Notes: generated by a model not told the origin, from the letters alone. DNA of 64,000 nucleotides from Pseudoalteromonas piscicida (GCF_002208135.1 NZ_CP021646.1:3874001-3938000); one strand, 5' to 3'. Shown: positions 18,408-29,197, numbered from the stretch's first letter. Made by a program: numbers and translations.

Positions 18408-20210
18408 ATGAAACGACACATTCTTGTCACAGCATTAGGCTTAGCATCTGGTATCGCGATGGCGCAAGCGCCATTAACGGAAGCTCAAATGATGGAATAT
18501 ACCAGCAAAGCTAGCAAAGCAATGATTGGTAAAAAGTACGAGCTCAACCTTCCACTCATTACCCAGAGCAGTGCAGCAAGTACATCAGCGTCTGCACAAA
18601 CCATTGTGCAAACAGTTTCACACCCAGACGCAAGCTACATCAAACTACACTTCAAAAACCTCAACCTTGCAAGTGGCGGTAAACTCGTTGTTCGCTCAGA
18701 AAATAGTGGCGAGCGCTATGAATATACTCAAGCAAACCTAAGCGCGGCGACAGTAGATCCAAATCTCGGCGATGACGGTGTTCAACAGTTTTCTGCTATG
18801 TCAGTCTCTGCTGATAAAGTCATCATTGAATATACCCCAGGCCAAGGTAATGCGGACAAAACACCCGAGATCGACTTTTACTATCATGGTACTGAAGGGC
18901 AAGCAACTGTTGAGGGCATGACCGATGTGACGCCCATGTCGACCTGTGGCGCAATGGAGCGTAAAGACGTGCAGTGCTGGGCGCAATCGCATCCGGTAGA
19001 GTTCGAACGCTCACGCCCAGTCGCCAGACTACTTATGAACGGCAGTGGTTTATGTACGGGTTGGCGTGTTGGCGCAGATAACCGCATGTTTACCAATAAT
19101 CACTGTGTGGGATCGGCATCGGAGCTGGCGAATACTGAGGTATGGTTTAACTATCAAAGTACGAGCTGTAACGGTAGCCAGCGTGAGACCGTGGTTAAAG
19201 TCACTGGTAAAGACTTCCTGAAAACGGATTACACGCTAGATTATACGCTGTTTACCATCAATGATTTTGCCAAGGCTCAGCCGTTTGGTTATTTTGGTTT
19301 AGATGTGCGTAACCCGTCGCAAGGCGAGCGTATTTACATTCCTCAGCATGGTTCAGGTAACCCTAAAGAGCTGTCGATTGAGTCTGATCAAGACACCAAT
19401 GGGCTGTGTTCTGTTAACCAAGCGACAGCGAATGGTCGAGGTACTGGTACAGATATAGGCTACTACTGCGACACCATTGGTGGCTCGTCAGGTTCGCCAG
19501 TACTTGCAGCCTCAACCAATAATGTTGTTGCACTTCATCACTTAGGAGGCTGTACCAATAAGGGCGCTAAAATTAGCTTAATTTGGCCTCAGGTTTCTAG
19601 TCACTTTGGTGGCCAAATCCCTGTTGGCGATAATGGCACTACCGATCCATTACCCGTTGCGTTATTTACTTACAGCTGTAATGACCTAAGCTGCAGCTTC
19701 GATGGTTCAGGCTCTAGTTCACCAAATGGTTCTATTACACAGCATAGCTGGCAGTTTGGTGACGGCGCATCCGCTTCAGGCGCGCAAACTTCACATAGCT
19801 TCACAAACTCTGGTAGCTATACCGTAGAGCTCACAGTAACAGATAGTAATGGCGACACGGCATCCACTACACAACAAGTTGCTGTGACACTACCAGGTGA
19901 AGAACAAAAGCTTACCAAAGGCGTTGCCAAAACGGGGCTTGCTGGTGCTAGTGGCAGTGAAACGTTCTTCTATTACGACGCCCCTGCAGGCACCAGTACC
20001 GTGACGTTTAACACTAGCGGTGGAACAGGTGACGCTGATATGTACGTACTAAAAGGCGCTGAACCTACAACCAGTAATTGGACTTGTCGCCCTTACCGCT
20101 ATGGTAACAATGAATCTTGTACTCTAAATGAAGGGGCTGGGCGTTATTGGGTGATGATCCGCGGATATAATGCTTACTCAGGTTTGCAAATCGTAGCAGA
20201 TCACAACTAG
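18408..20210 (+). CDS. Secreted trypsin-like (S1, lysyl-endopeptidase-like) protease with PKD and PPC domains
   Basis: This 600-residue exported serine protease has a signal peptide ending in AMAQA near residue 22, then a propeptide-like segment to about residue 175. The catalytic domain shows all three active-site motifs: TNNHCVGS (His), LDYTLFTI (Asp) and GGSSGSPV (Ser). Many cysteines are present, as in lysyl endopeptidases. A PKD domain (about 415-490, with WQFGDGASASG) is followed by a pre-peptidase C-terminal (PPC) domain with DADMYVLKG. Both are common substrate- or surface-binding modules in marine bacterial proteases. The ATG follows AAGGA at a good distance, and a strong terminator lies 32 bases after the stop. 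Confidence 0.9.
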   Translation: MKRHILVTALGLASGIAMAQAPLTEAQMMEYTSKASKAMIGKKYELNLPLITQSSAASTSASAQTIVQTVSHPDASYIKLHFKNLNLASGGKLVVRSENSGERYEYTQANLSAATVDPNLGDDGVQQFSAMSVSADKVIIEYTPGQGNADKTPEIDFYYHGTEGQATVEGMTDVTPMSTCGAMERKDVQCWAQSHPVEFERSRPVARLLMNGSGLCTGWRVGADNRMFTNNHCVGSASELANTEVWFNYQSTSCNGSQRETVVKVTGKDFLKTDYTLDYTLFTINDFAKAQPFGYFGLDVRNPSQGERIYIPQHGSGNPKELSIESDQDTNGLCSVNQATANGRGTGTDIGYYCDTIGGSSGSPVLAASTNNVVALHHLGGCTNKGAKISLIWPQVSSHFGGQIPVGDNGTTDPLPVALFTYSCNDLSCSFDGSGSSSPNGSITQHSWQFGDGASASGAQTSHSFTNSGSYTVELTVTDSNGDTASTTQQVAVTLPGEEQKLTKGVAKTGLAGASGSETFFYYDAPAGTSTVTFNTSGGTGDADMYVLKGAEPTTSNWTCRPYRYGNNESCTLNEGAGRYWVMIRGYNAYSGLQIVADHN

Positions 20211-20242
20211 CCTAAACTTCGAATAAACAAACTGAATGATTT

Positions 20243-20266
20243 GCGGGGGCTCGCCCCCGCTTATTT
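20243..20266 (+). terminator. Terminator between convergent protease genes
   Basis: The GC-rich perfect stem GCGGGGGC/GCCCCCGC (20243-20260) is followed by TTATTT. It ends the trypsin-like gene and lies just beyond the 3' end of the facing metallopeptidase gene. Confidence 0.8.
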
Positions 20267-20288
20267 GATAGCAATCTTCAGCGATTAT

Positions 20289-23101
20289 CTACAACTCATA
20301 CCAAACACTAAACCAAACACGGTTTTCATTCGTCATATTATGCCCCTCTACACGACCAATTCCAGCACTAAACTGTAGATCGGTTAATCCTGCGGGCGCA
20401 AAATCGGCGGCCTTGTCTAGTATCACTCGAGACAAAGGTAAGCGCATATTAATACCGTAATTTTGCCCAATCACTTCTCCATCTAACTGATGCTGCTTAT
20501 AAAATAACTTAGGCTTCCCTTGCTGCCATGAAGTTGCAAATTCATAGCCTAAATAACGGCTTCCCGTCGCAAACAGATGCGGCAGCATAGGTTCGCTAAT
20601 GACGTGCAAACCGTTACTAATATTCGTGCTGGTAAGCGCACCACCGCCTACAGATAACGGCAATTCGCTACTGTAGCGGCTATCGACCGATGCATAGAAT
20701 GGAATTTGCCATGCTTTAGCAAACAGGTTCAGCTGATAATCAAAACCATCTAATTCGCCTAACCACTGAGCTGCAGAGACTTGCAGTGCTACACCATACT
20801 GCTGCGTATCCCACATGGTACGACCGTTAAAGCCATAACGCCCGCCGTTCCATGTCTTTTCATCATGTTGTACACGAATAACCCCCAATTCGGGAGCGAG
20901 GTAATTCAATACTTCACCAAAACGATAGCTAGATGACAAGGCAAATTGTTTAAAGCTGCTCTCATTCGAGGTATTTACTTGTAGCGAGCGAGGCTGCTTA
21001 TCCGCTTCGAGCTCTTGATATCCAGCATCAAACGTCGTTTTCCAGTTTTCATGACGATATTCAAGTTGGGCAAAAGCGCCCATCAGCGCGCCATTATTGA
21101 TGCTTTTCTCGGCTCCGAGCTGCCAAGCAAGCTGACGCAGAACATCTTGCCCTTTTAATGCCACCCCCAAACTATCAAAGGAGGCGTTATTTAATGCGCC
21201 AGATAAGACGGCAGAATAAGACTGTTCAAACACAGAATAATCTGAGTTGGGCTGGGCTGTTTGATCTATCTTTGCCGCAGGTAATTGATGAGGATGCTGC
21301 TCTTTTTGCACCGCCTCATCCACTTGCTCCAACACGCTCACGGTACGCCAAGCAGGAGAAATGATTTGATCAACTTTTATACCTTCAGGAGTAGCATAGC
21401 TTACAAGTAACTGCTGTGAATGAGTAATAATTTGCTCAAGTGGTTTAGCACTCGCAGGTAAGGTCTCAAGTACGTTACTCGCCACGTCATAACGCATCAC
21501 CGCTAAGTGGCCTCCGACCCCAGAAATAAAGTACAGCTTGTCATCATCATGAGACCAAGTTAACCCCGAAAGGTATTGATGTAACTTGGGTAAATAGACA
21601 ATTTCAGTTGCATCGTGAATAAGATCGTTAACCACAAGTTGCCAGCGTTTATTCGGTGCAACGTGAACATAAGCTAATGTCGTCTTTTTATTAGAGAGCA
21701 CAGGGAAGTCATGGACATCACCAAGCTTAGCGGTGGTAATTGGCGTTTGCTTACCCGAGTCCAACGCTATCGTGGCGAGCTGTGAGTAACCCAAACGAGA
21801 CACTTCCGCAATCACAGTATTCGCATCAACAATACTAAAGCGACGAATACCCGCGCCTTCAGTTAGTTGCCTAGGCTTTCCGGTACCAATTTGCCAAACA
21901 AACAAGTCATTGATAAAGCTATCGTCTGAGGTCGGCGTTTTTGCAACAAAATAAATGCGGGTGTCATCAAGCCACTGGGATAATAGATACCACCAAAATT
22001 ATAGGCATCAAGCTGCGCAAGTCGCTTTTTTGGAAAGACTTCAGGTGCGATATCCACAATATCTTTAGGATCGGCTTTTAGTATTGCTTCATTGCGCTTA
22101 TTAAATTGCTCAATTGCTTCTTCATTTTCTTTATTTTCGTAGATGTTGAGTGTGACTTGGTGTTTACGATTTTGCTCTACCACCAAAAACTGACTGCCAT
22201 CTGGAGAGAATGCGATATCTCGAGCAGCATATGCGAACTGTTGCCAAAGCTCACTCTGTGTCGGAACCAAGGCCAGCTCTTGCTGCATGGCTTGATAACT
22301 ATATTCAACAATAAAGCGACGATATAACTGACTGGCAGGCGCTCCAAAAGCACCACTAAATGCGGTTTCAAAACTGCGAGATTCCACCGCCTGTACTCTT
22401 GTCCACACGGCATCCAGCGTCTCTGCGCCATAATTATCCTCAAGCCAAGCTAAAAAACGTACGCCTACTAAGTACGCCATGGAGTTGGAAAGATAAGACT
22501 TGTCGCCATTATCTAAAGCGCTATAGGTCGGTAATGCGCCTTGCTGCGCGTAATAACGCACAATGCTCTCACTGTAGTTATCGTATAAACGTCCTCGTCC
22601 CGTTAATCTAGACTCAAGTAAGGTGGCATAGCCTTCGCTGACCCAGCGCGGTAGTACTGCATCGAGCAAGTCGGTAATATCGTGCCAATCTCTGAGCTGT
22701 TGTCGCCACTGATTACGGCTAGGCTGTGATAGGTGAACGAGGTGAATATATTCGTGCAAAATGAGCAACTGCTGCCAACTGGTGTTGTTTGCGATGACGG
22801 AATCTGCTTGAGGTGGCGTCGCTTGCAGCGCCATCATTGGTTTATCTGTGCTGGGTAATGCAAAGCCATTGGCCGCATTTTCTGGGTCGTAAATAATCAC
22901 ATCAGCACGTTCATTCAAGGCTCTGCCTTGTTGTGCCAGCACTTTATCTCGCACCACCTCCAGCTCATTTGCTGCAGAATACGCCCATTGCTGAAGCGAC
23001 TCGGGATAATGCACATTAAAGTTTTCGGTTTTGATGGTTTGCCACTTAGCCTGTAAACCAAAGCTAGTAAAAGCAACAAAAATTATCAGTAGCGCTCGCA
23101 T
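20289..23101 (-). pseudogene. Large MA-type metallopeptidase with TolB-like propeller, frame broken in a T-run
   Basis: One long secreted protein is split over two frames. The N-terminal part has a signal peptide (ending LQAKW near residue 19), the gluzincin motif HEYIHLVH near residue 116 and a downstream Glu in WVSEGYATLLES. This fits a peptidase of the MA clan. It then enters WD40/TolB-like propeller repeats. The frame ends about 43 codons after AYNFGG. The other frame carries QWLDDTRIYFVAKTP, more propeller blades and a C-terminal beta-rich region. Adding one T to the four-T run (plus-strand A's at 21995-21998) joins them as NFWWYLLSQWLDD, giving exactly 937 codons plus stop. Either the gene is a recent pseudogene or one base was lost in sequencing. 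The physiological substrate is unknown. Confidence 0.8.
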
Positions 23102-23271
23102 TACCTTTCCTAAATAAATCCAGTTGCGCTAGCTTAACAAGAGATGTAAAGAAAAAGTGTGCTTTTTAGTAACAATTTCTTGCGCACGTTACACCTTAAA
23201 ACGTCTATTTTGAGGCAAGCAAGATCCGCGTTGCTCTAAATGCGCGCATATTAAGTTATATCAGTAATTTT

Positions 23272-23508
23272 TCAGTGCTTTTGTGGCTGTGCGAGGGTGA
23301 TAAACAAGCTGAGTACACCTAGAGACACTGCAAAAACAAAAAATACTACGGTTGAGCTCAACCCCGCCTGCCATTTTGCCGCTGCGATTAAACTCGCACT
23401 CAATAATACCGCCAGTTTTGCTTTGGTTTGTGCGTGTTGTTTGCATGATTTGGAGTAGGTGTACGCCATAAAGATAAAGGCACTGGCCAATAGATAAGTG
23501 ACTAACAT
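23272..23508 (-). CDS. Small membrane protein, probably iron-regulated (DUF3325-like)
   Basis: This 78-residue protein has three hydrophobic segments (about 2-18, 30-46 and 50-72). An AGGAG lies 5 bases before the ATG. A good Fur box sits about 42 bases upstream of the start. The size and context are like the small inner-membrane proteins (DUF3325 and relatives) found with TonB-dependent iron uptake, although no receptor gene is adjacent. The family assignment is tentative. It lies downstream of the sensor kinase on the same strand but probably has its own promoter. Confidence 0.6.
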   Translation of the reverse strand: MLVTYLLASAFIFMAYTYSKSCKQHAQTKAKLAVLLSASLIAAAKWQAGLSSTVVFFVFAVSLGVLSLFITLAQPQKH

Positions 23509-23549
23509 GGTAGCTCCTTGCTAAGGTTTTGAAGGAACTTTAATTATAT

Positions 23550-23568
23550 GCTAATGATAATTATTATC
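23550..23568. promoter_or_regulatory. Fur box
   Basis: GCTAATGATAATTATTATC matches the 19-base Fur consensus GATAATGATAATCATTATC at 17 positions by my count. It touches the stop codon of the sensor kinase and precedes the small membrane protein gene. Confidence 0.7.
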
Positions 23569-24838
23569 AACAAGGTAAAGTGATTTTTATTAATCCACCT
23601 AGATCTGTGTTGTGACAGCTCAGTTGTCCATCGTGTAACTCCACTATGGTGCGACTAAAGGTTAAACCTATTCCCTGTCCACCTTCTTTGGTGGAATAGA
23701 AGGGAGTAAGCATGTTATCTAAGTTGGCAAATCCCGGGCCATTGTCTTGTACATCAATCACCGCTTGTTGCTGCTGATAATAAGCATGTAGTGTCAATTT
23801 GGCATGTTCACCGCTGGCCTCAATGGCATTTTTAATTAAGTTAATCAGCACTTGCTCGATTAAGGCTTTATCAAGATTGAGCGTATTCACGGTGCAATTG
23901 ACTTGGATGTCGGTATCTTCAAATAGCGCTGCAACGGAAGACAGTAACAGTATGATAGAGATTGACTCTCGCTCAAGCCTTGGTGCTCGCGTAACCTTGG
24001 CGTATTGGCTTACAAATTGTTGTAAATGCTGGCAACGCTGACCAATGACACTCAGTGCATGCTGCTCTTTTTCGTCCTTTGCTCTTGCCAATAAGGTTTG
24101 CGCTAAGGAGCTTACGGGCGTCAAACTGTTATGGATCTCATGGCTTATTACTCGGATTAAATGTTGCCAAGCAGCCAGCTCCTTTTTACGTAATGCCTTG
24201 GTGATATCGAGTGCAACGAGCAAAGAAAACTGCTTACCCTCTTGAAAGAATTCACTGCTTTGCAGCTGCCATCGAGATTGCTGCGCTGCATCTGCAAAAT
24301 GCCAGTGATTATCTTGTTGCACCAGTCCAAACTGAACCGCGCCGACCCCTTTACACTCTAACCACGGTCGATGATAAAGCGACTCAAACGCTCCATTGGC
24401 ATAGGCAAGTTTAAGCTTATCGTCGAACATCATAATGGGCGTATTAAGGCTGTCTATTAGCTGATAAATGATAAATTGCTGACTATGGTAGCGGCGCTTT
24501 TGACTGTGCAGTTGTGCACTTAAGGCCAGCAAGCGCTGTTCAAACTCGGCCACGACACCCGCTGTATAATATGGCTTAATGGTTTGAGTGAAATCACTTT
24601 GTGCAATTGCTTCTAGCTGCCAATTAGCACGCATGGCAATACGTTTAAGGTGAGACAACAGTATTTTTTGTAGCCCACCCAATAACCCCAGCACGCCAAC
24701 CGATACGACCACGACCCACACCACCTCAAGCTGTAATTGCAGTAGCAGCAAAGTCAGTAAAACCGTGCAGCTTGTAGTCAACAGCGTACAGTAGGCACCA
24801 AACCGCCACTCGGCGCTAGCCAGATGTTTTAAGGCCAT
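23567..24838 (-). CDS. Sensor histidine kinase (NtrB-like), partner of the NtrC-type regulator
   Basis: This 423-residue inner-membrane kinase has two hydrophobic segments near residues 13-55 and a PAS-like segment (LNTPIMMFDDKLKLAYANGAF). The H-box VISHEIHNSL carries the phospho-accepting His, followed by the N-box LINLIKNAIEAS and the G-boxes DNGPGF and GGQGIGL. I chose the ATG at 24838 because GGAAAA lies just upstream and the membrane helices follow directly. This start overlaps the regulator gene by 23 bases and implies translational coupling. A longer frame begins at 25030 but lies entirely inside the regulator gene. The signal sensed is unknown. Confidence 0.88.
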   Translation of the reverse strand: MALKHLASAEWRFGAYCTLLTTSCTVLLTLLLLQLQLEVVWVVVVSVGVLGLLGGLQKILLSHLKRIAMRANWQLEAIAQSDFTQTIKPYYTAGVVAEFEQRLLALSAQLHSQKRRYHSQQFIIYQLIDSLNTPIMMFDDKLKLAYANGAFESLYHRPWLECKGVGAVQFGLVQQDNHWHFADAAQQSRWQLQSSEFFQEGKQFSLLVALDITKALRKKELAAWQHLIRVISHEIHNSLTPVSSLAQTLLARAKDEKEQHALSVIGQRCQHLQQFVSQYAKVTRAPRLERESISIILLLSSVAALFEDTDIQVNCTVNTLNLDKALIEQVLINLIKNAIEASGEHAKLTLHAYYQQQQAVIDVQDNGPGFANLDNMLTPFYSTKEGGQGIGLTFSRTIVELHDGQLSCHNTDLGGLIKITLPC

Positions 24839-26165
24839 ACTTTTCCAAGCGCCGATAAAGAGAGGAAGCAGTGAGTCCGAGTGCTTTAGCGGCTTCTGCG
24901 ACATTGCCTTGGGCGCGTTGCATCGCTTGTTCCACCATTTCTTGTTCCACTTGTTGCAAGGTCTTGCTTGGCATATCACTTGCCGCTTTAGGTGCAGCGG
25001 TAAAGCGTAGTTGGCAATCACTGAGCTCAATCTGTGAGCCCTCCGACATTAACACGGCACGCTCCATCACGTGGCTTAACTCACGTACATTGCCGGGCCA
25101 AGCGTGTCCAATCAGCGCAGCTTTAACCGCTGGGCTAAGTTCACGAATCGGCTCACCATATTGCGCACAAAATTTAGCGACAAAATACTCAGCCAACGGC
25201 ACGATATCACCAAAGCGCTCGGCCAGCCTCGGCACTTCAATCACAATCGTGTTGATGCGATATAACAAGTCTTGTCGGAACTCGCCCGCCTTCACCAAGG
25301 CGTCAAGATTGGTGTTAGTTGCGCAAATAAGTCGACAATCCGCTTGTTGCGTCTGACTGCTACCCACAACTTCATAGCTACCATTTTCCAGTACCCGCAG
25401 TAGTTTTGCTTGAAGAGGAAGTGGAATAGTCGCAACTTCATCCAAAAATAATGTGCCCTGCTTTGCCATCGCAAAACGACCAACACGATGCTGCTTTGCA
25501 TCTGTAAACGCCCCTTTGCTGTGACCAAACATCTCACTTTCGAATAGTGATTCTGGCACCGCGCCCATATTCACCTCAACCCAAGGTCCCGCTGAACGAT
25601 TAGATTGTTGATGTAACCAGTGAGCCAAATGACTTTTCCCCGCCCCACTTGGGCCGGTAAGCAGCACCCGAGCGTCGGTTTTTGCTACTTTAGCAAGCTG
25701 CTTATATAAAGATTGCATCGCTTGAGAGTGCCATTGAAACGCGCCGCGCTCGCTACGTTTTACTGCGATACTCGACTGCTTTAATGATATTTTGAGTTGT
25801 TGCTGCACGGCTTCTAGTAGCTGCTGATTGTCCCATGGTTTTTCGATAAAGTCGCTTGCACCAAGCTGCATTGCAGACACCGCTAACGCGACATTGCCCC
25901 AACCGGTAATACAGATCACAGGAACATTAAGATTGGAATCGCGTAGCCAGCGTAAAAAGTCCAGCCCTTCATTACCTGAGGTAGTATCTCGGGAAAAGTT
26001 CATATCTAGCAAAGCTAAAGACACTTGCTTAGAGATGAGCAGCGGCTTGGCAAGTTCAAGGGCTGCCGCCTCAATTACATTGAAACCTTGATCTTCTAAA
26101 AAGAATACGGCGCTGAGGCGTACTTCGGCATTGTCGTCGATAACCAGTATTGTGGGCTTTTCCAT
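24816..26165 (-). CDS. Sigma-54-dependent response regulator (NtrC family)
   Basis: This 449-residue regulator has a receiver domain (residues 1-120, phospho-acceptor Asp in LLDMNF near 54 and Lys in EKPW). An AAA+ domain follows, with Walker A GPSGAGKS and Walker B TLFLDE. A Fis-type helix-turn-helix ends the protein (NVAEAAKALGLTASSLYRRLEKYGL). The sigma-54 contact loop reads GAFTDA, not the usual GAFTGA. The adjacent kinase gene overlaps its end. It is the best candidate to bind the paired repeats upstream of the ABC exporter operon, because similar exporter operons in Alteromonadales lie next to such pairs; this is inference. Confidence 0.93.
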   Translation of the reverse strand: MEKPTILVIDDNAEVRLSAVFFLEDQGFNVIEAAALELAKPLLISKQVSLALLDMNFSRDTTSGNEGLDFLRWLRDSNLNVPVICITGWGNVALAVSAMQLGASDFIEKPWDNQQLLEAVQQQLKISLKQSSIAVKRSERGAFQWHSQAMQSLYKQLAKVAKTDARVLLTGPSGAGKSHLAHWLHQQSNRSAGPWVEVNMGAVPESLFESEMFGHSKGAFTDAKQHRVGRFAMAKQGTLFLDEVATIPLPLQAKLLRVLENGSYEVVGSSQTQQADCRLICATNTNLDALVKAGEFRQDLLYRINTIVIEVPRLAERFGDIVPLAEYFVAKFCAQYGEPIRELSPAVKAALIGHAWPGNVRELSHVMERAVLMSEGSQIELSDCQLRFTAAPKAASDMPSKTLQQVEQEMVEQAMQRAQGNVAEAAKALGLTASSLYRRLEKYGLKTSG

Positions 26166-26194
26166 AGGGAGATTTTTATTGTTAAAAGATTTCA

Positions 26195-26215
26195 GCGGAG
26201 CATATTGTGCTCCGC
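26195..26215 (-). terminator. Weak terminator-like hairpin between mutarotase and regulator genes
   Basis: The stem GCGGAGCA/TGCTCCGC has a five-base loop and is followed on the minus strand by TGAAATCTTTT. It lies after the mutarotase stop and 30 bases before the regulator ATG. It may act as an attenuator. Confidence 0.45.
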
Positions 26216-26225
26216 AAATATAAAA

Positions 26226-27077
26226 TTATAACCAACGGATAATAGTACTTAGGGTATGGCTTTCGCCCGGTGCAAGTTGCACGGCATCATCCATTACGTT
26301 ACAGGCTTCTAAACACAGCATCTTATGGTATTCATCATCATTAAAGTTGCTTAAACGCTGTGACTTTTCAATCCATGGGTTCCAAAGCACACAAGAAGTT
26401 GAGTTTTCACGTTTTACTTCAATAATACCCGCAGGTGTATTGATAGTTTGCACTGGGCTTGCTTGGGTGTACACCATATCGGTTTCGCGGGCAAAGCCAA
26501 CTACTTCAGTTTGCTCAAATGGACCTTCTCCAAATTCGGTATATTTCGCGCCTTGTAACCCGTCTACCGTGGTATTACTTACTTCTGGCGTTGGGAAATA
26601 CGTATGTAAGGCTTGCGTTAACGTAAATGGCGCATCACCAGTATTGATGTTCGTGAGTCGCACTTCAAGCTTGTCCGATAACACAAACTCAACCTCTAAT
26701 TGTGACGAGTGTGGCCAGTATTGCTCTTCAACTAAGGTCATCGGTAGTGTGAGTTTAACGGTAATTTTATCGCTTTTTTCTTCAACGCTGTGCGCACGCC
26801 ACAGTAGCTTGCGAGCAACCCCATGAATTGGCCAATCCGCTTTGCTATGTACACCAAACCAAGGCCAACAGATTGGAATACCACCGCGTACCGGTTTGCC
26901 TTCAAGGTAATCTTCTGCCTCAGAAACCCAAATTAAATTGCTTTTTCCTGCTGGCGTAAACTCGGTCAGTTGCGCGCCCTGTAAAAAGATCTTCGCTTGG
27001 CAAAATACACTGTCGACCCAAATATATTCAAGTCCAGACTCGGTGCGCTCGATTGAAACTGAAGGTGATAATTCCAT
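26226..27077 (-). CDS. D-hexose-6-phosphate mutarotase (YeaD-like aldose 1-epimerase family)
   Basis: This 283-residue cytoplasmic enzyme should interconvert alpha and beta anomers of hexose 6-phosphates. It shows the family motifs GGIPICWPWFG, the HGVAR segment carrying the catalytic-type His and an Arg, a second conserved His in TQALHTYF, VLWNPW near the C-terminus, and the Glu in LCLEACNV that should act as general base. Its length is close to E. coli YeaD (294). It is monocistronic, between the chemoreceptor terminator and the two-component genes. Confidence 0.9.
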   Translation of the reverse strand: MELSPSVSIERTESGLEYIWVDSVFCQAKIFLQGAQLTEFTPAGKSNLIWVSEAEDYLEGKPVRGGIPICWPWFGVHSKADWPIHGVARKLLWRAHSVEEKSDKITVKLTLPMTLVEEQYWPHSSQLEVEFVLSDKLEVRLTNINTGDAPFTLTQALHTYFPTPEVSNTTVDGLQGAKYTEFGEGPFEQTEVVGFARETDMVYTQASPVQTINTPAGIIEVKRENSTSCVLWNPWIEKSQRLSNFNDDEYHKMLCLEACNVMDDAVQLAPGESHTLSTIIRWL

Positions 27078-27186
27078 GGTAATTCCTACGTCAACTCAAT
27101 GATATGCCTACCTTACCACTTAAATACTACGAGTAAACTGTTATCCATCCAATTTGAAAGTTATTCAATTATATCAATACGGAAGC

Positions 27187-27211
27187 ACCGTGAGAGTCTT
27201 GCTCTCACGGT
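27187..27211 (-). terminator. Terminator after the chemoreceptor gene
   Basis: The perfect stem ACCGTGAGAG/CTCTCACGGT lies 28 bases past the stop codon of the chemoreceptor. The T-tract on the minus strand is poor, so it may be only partly Rho-independent. Confidence 0.6.
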
Positions 27212-27238
27212 TTATGGAACTTGAGGATTGGGAGAAAG

Positions 27239-29197
27239 TTACACTTTAAATTTGCCCACCAGCTCTGTGAGTGTGCTCGACAATGAATGTAATCTCACGC
27301 CATTTTGATTGGTATTCACCGCGATATCACTCACGCTATCCGCGGCATTTTTAATTTCCACCACGTTGCGATTAATGTCTTCAGCAACATGTTGCTGCTC
27401 TTCAGCTGCGGTGGCGATTTGCGTGTTAAGGTCGCTAATATTGACAATCGCTTGGGTAATTTCACTAAATTGTTGTTGCGCTGAGTTTGTCAGTTCAACC
27501 GTTTGTTCAGTGCGCGTTAGGCTGCGCTTCATTTCTCCCGACACCATTTCCGTCATTTTTCTAAGCTTATCGAGCTGAGAGGCAATTTCTTCCGTCGATT
27601 CAGAGGTACGCTGCGACAACGCTCGCACTTCATCGGCCACGACAGCAAAACCACGGCCATGTTCACCTGCACGTGCCGCCTCAATTGCCGCATTTAATGC
27701 TAAAAGATTGGTTTGCTCTGCAATGCCTCGGATCACGCTGAGTATCGACATAATATTTTCGCTTTCGGTGTCGAGCTGCATGATATCTACGGTTGCCTTA
27801 TTGATCACTTCAGATAATGTTGTGACGCTTTCGACGGATTCTGTGATCACCCTTTGACCCACCTCAGATGCTTGCTGAGTTTGTCCGGCCAGCTCAGCCG
27901 CATTGGCACAGCTTGCCGCCACTTCGTTTGCCGTTGCCGCCATCTCATTAATTGCGGTTGCAGCCATTTCAAGCGCTTGCTGTTGTTGACTGGTAGCACC
28001 CGTGAGCTGATCAGACTGCGAAGCGGTTTGCCTTGAGGTTTCATTAACTTGCTGCGCACACTCATTGATTTGCGTCACCAGCTCGGCAATGAGGTTTAAA
28101 AACAGATTAAAGCTCGTCGCCAGTTTGCCTGTTTCATCCTGAGCTTTAATGTCTAAACGCTGAGTTAAATCACCACCGCCTTGCGAAATTTCAGTTAAGC
28201 CGTCACTCACTTCTATAATTGGCGCTGAAATCAACTTAGAAATATAACTTGCTAGTAACAGGAATACGGTGATCAGGACGGCGCTTAGAATCAATATCGT
28301 CATCGTCATCGCATTGGCCGCTGCCATTACCTCCCCTTTTTCAACTAAACCAATAAACTTCCAGCCTAGTTTGGGTGCAGTATAGATGTTGGCAAAATAG
28401 TCTTTTCCGTTAATTTCGAGCTCAAACAATCCATCTTTATTTTGAGCCAATTCGCGATAGCGGCCGTTCGCAATGTCTGCCAACTTTTTAAATCTATGTT
28501 CGGAGAACTTGGCATCGACCAATACATTTCCGGTGTCTTCTACTAGCATCAAATAGCCGGTCTCGCCCAATTTGATATTGCGGATGATTTGGGTCAGCCC
28601 TTGCAGTGACACATCCATGCCTTGAACCCCCACGGTTTGGCCATTGGCAGTTACTGCTTTTACCGTCGACACAATCACCATATCATCCGGCGCCCAATAA
28701 TAGGCGCTGGTACGAATAGTCTCGCCATTTCCCGATTGCCCCGTTTGATACCAAGGACGCTGCCTAGGGTCGTAGTTTGCACTCACCTCACCTAAAGGCC
28801 ACTGAATATAACCACCTTGCTGATTTCCCATATAGATATAGGCAATACCGGGGTGCGTGTTTCCGAAGTGTTCAAAGAGCGAATACACCGCTTGCTCTGT
28901 TGTGCTTCCTGCTTTCGAATTAAGTCGAGTGGTGCTAGTTGTATCCATATAAGTTTTCACGTCTTGCTGCGCATTCAAGACCTGAGCATGGGTTGCTAGA
29001 TAGTCTACGTTTTTTGCAATTTCATCAAAAAACATCTGGATACCGTTCTCGACCTGTAGCGCTTCTCGATCGCTTAGTTCCGAAAAGGTCTCTATCCCCT
29101 GCTGCCGAGTTTGACTGATGATAAGCCCCGCAATGATTAACAAAGGAAGCGCGATTGCCGTTGCGAACGACAACTTTAATTTTTGCGATATATTCAT
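27239..29197 (-). CDS. Methyl-accepting chemotaxis protein with dCache sensor domain
   Basis: This 652-residue inner-membrane chemoreceptor starts at the ATG at 29197, directly before the first membrane helix ([18 protein letters not shown]). A long periplasmic dCache-type sensor follows, with QRPWYQTG and [11 protein letters not shown], typical of dCache_1 domains that bind amino acids and other small ligands. A second helix (about 300-322), a HAMP domain ([16 protein letters not shown]) and a cytoplasmic signalling domain complete it. The signalling hairpin tip reads [20 protein letters not shown]. There is no pentapeptide tether at the C-terminus. A longer frame beginning at 29296 would put 33 unlikely residues before the helix. 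It is divergent from the porin gene. Confidence 0.93.
   Translation of the reverse strand: MNISQKLKLSFATAIALPLLIIAGLIISQTRQQGIETFSELSDREALQVENGIQMFFDEIAKNVDYLATHAQVLNAQQDVKTYMDTTSTTRLNSKAGSTTEQAVYSLFEHFGNTHPGIAYIYMGNQQGGYIQWPLGEVSANYDPRQRPWYQTGQSGNGETIRTSAYYWAPDDMVIVSTVKAVTANGQTVGVQGMDVSLQGLTQIIRNIKLGETGYLMLVEDTGNVLVDAKFSEHRFKKLADIANGRYRELAQNKDGLFELEINGKDYFANIYTAPKLGWKFIGLVEKGEVMAAANAMTMTILILSAVLITVFLLLASYISKLISAPIIEVSDGLTEISQGGGDLTQRLDIKAQDETGKLATSFNLFLNLIAELVTQINECAQQVNETSRQTASQSDQLTGATSQQQQALEMAATAINEMAATANEVAASCANAAELAGQTQQASEVGQRVITESVESVTTLSEVINKATVDIMQLDTESENIMSILSVIRGIAEQTNLLALNAAIEAARAGEHGRGFAVVADEVRALSQRTSESTEEIASQLDKLRKMTEMVSGEMKRSLTRTEQTVELTNSAQQQFSEITQAIVNISDLNTQIATAAEEQQHVAEDINRNVVEIKNAADSVSDIAVNTNQNGVRLHSLSSTLTELVGKFKV

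Noticed and set aside
18278..18514. A 78-codon frame before the trypsin-like gene, with a lipobox-like LVCGC stretch
   Set aside because: It has no proper start; the upstream ATG frame is closed by a TAA. It runs into the signal peptide of the protease gene in another frame. It is at most a gene remnant.
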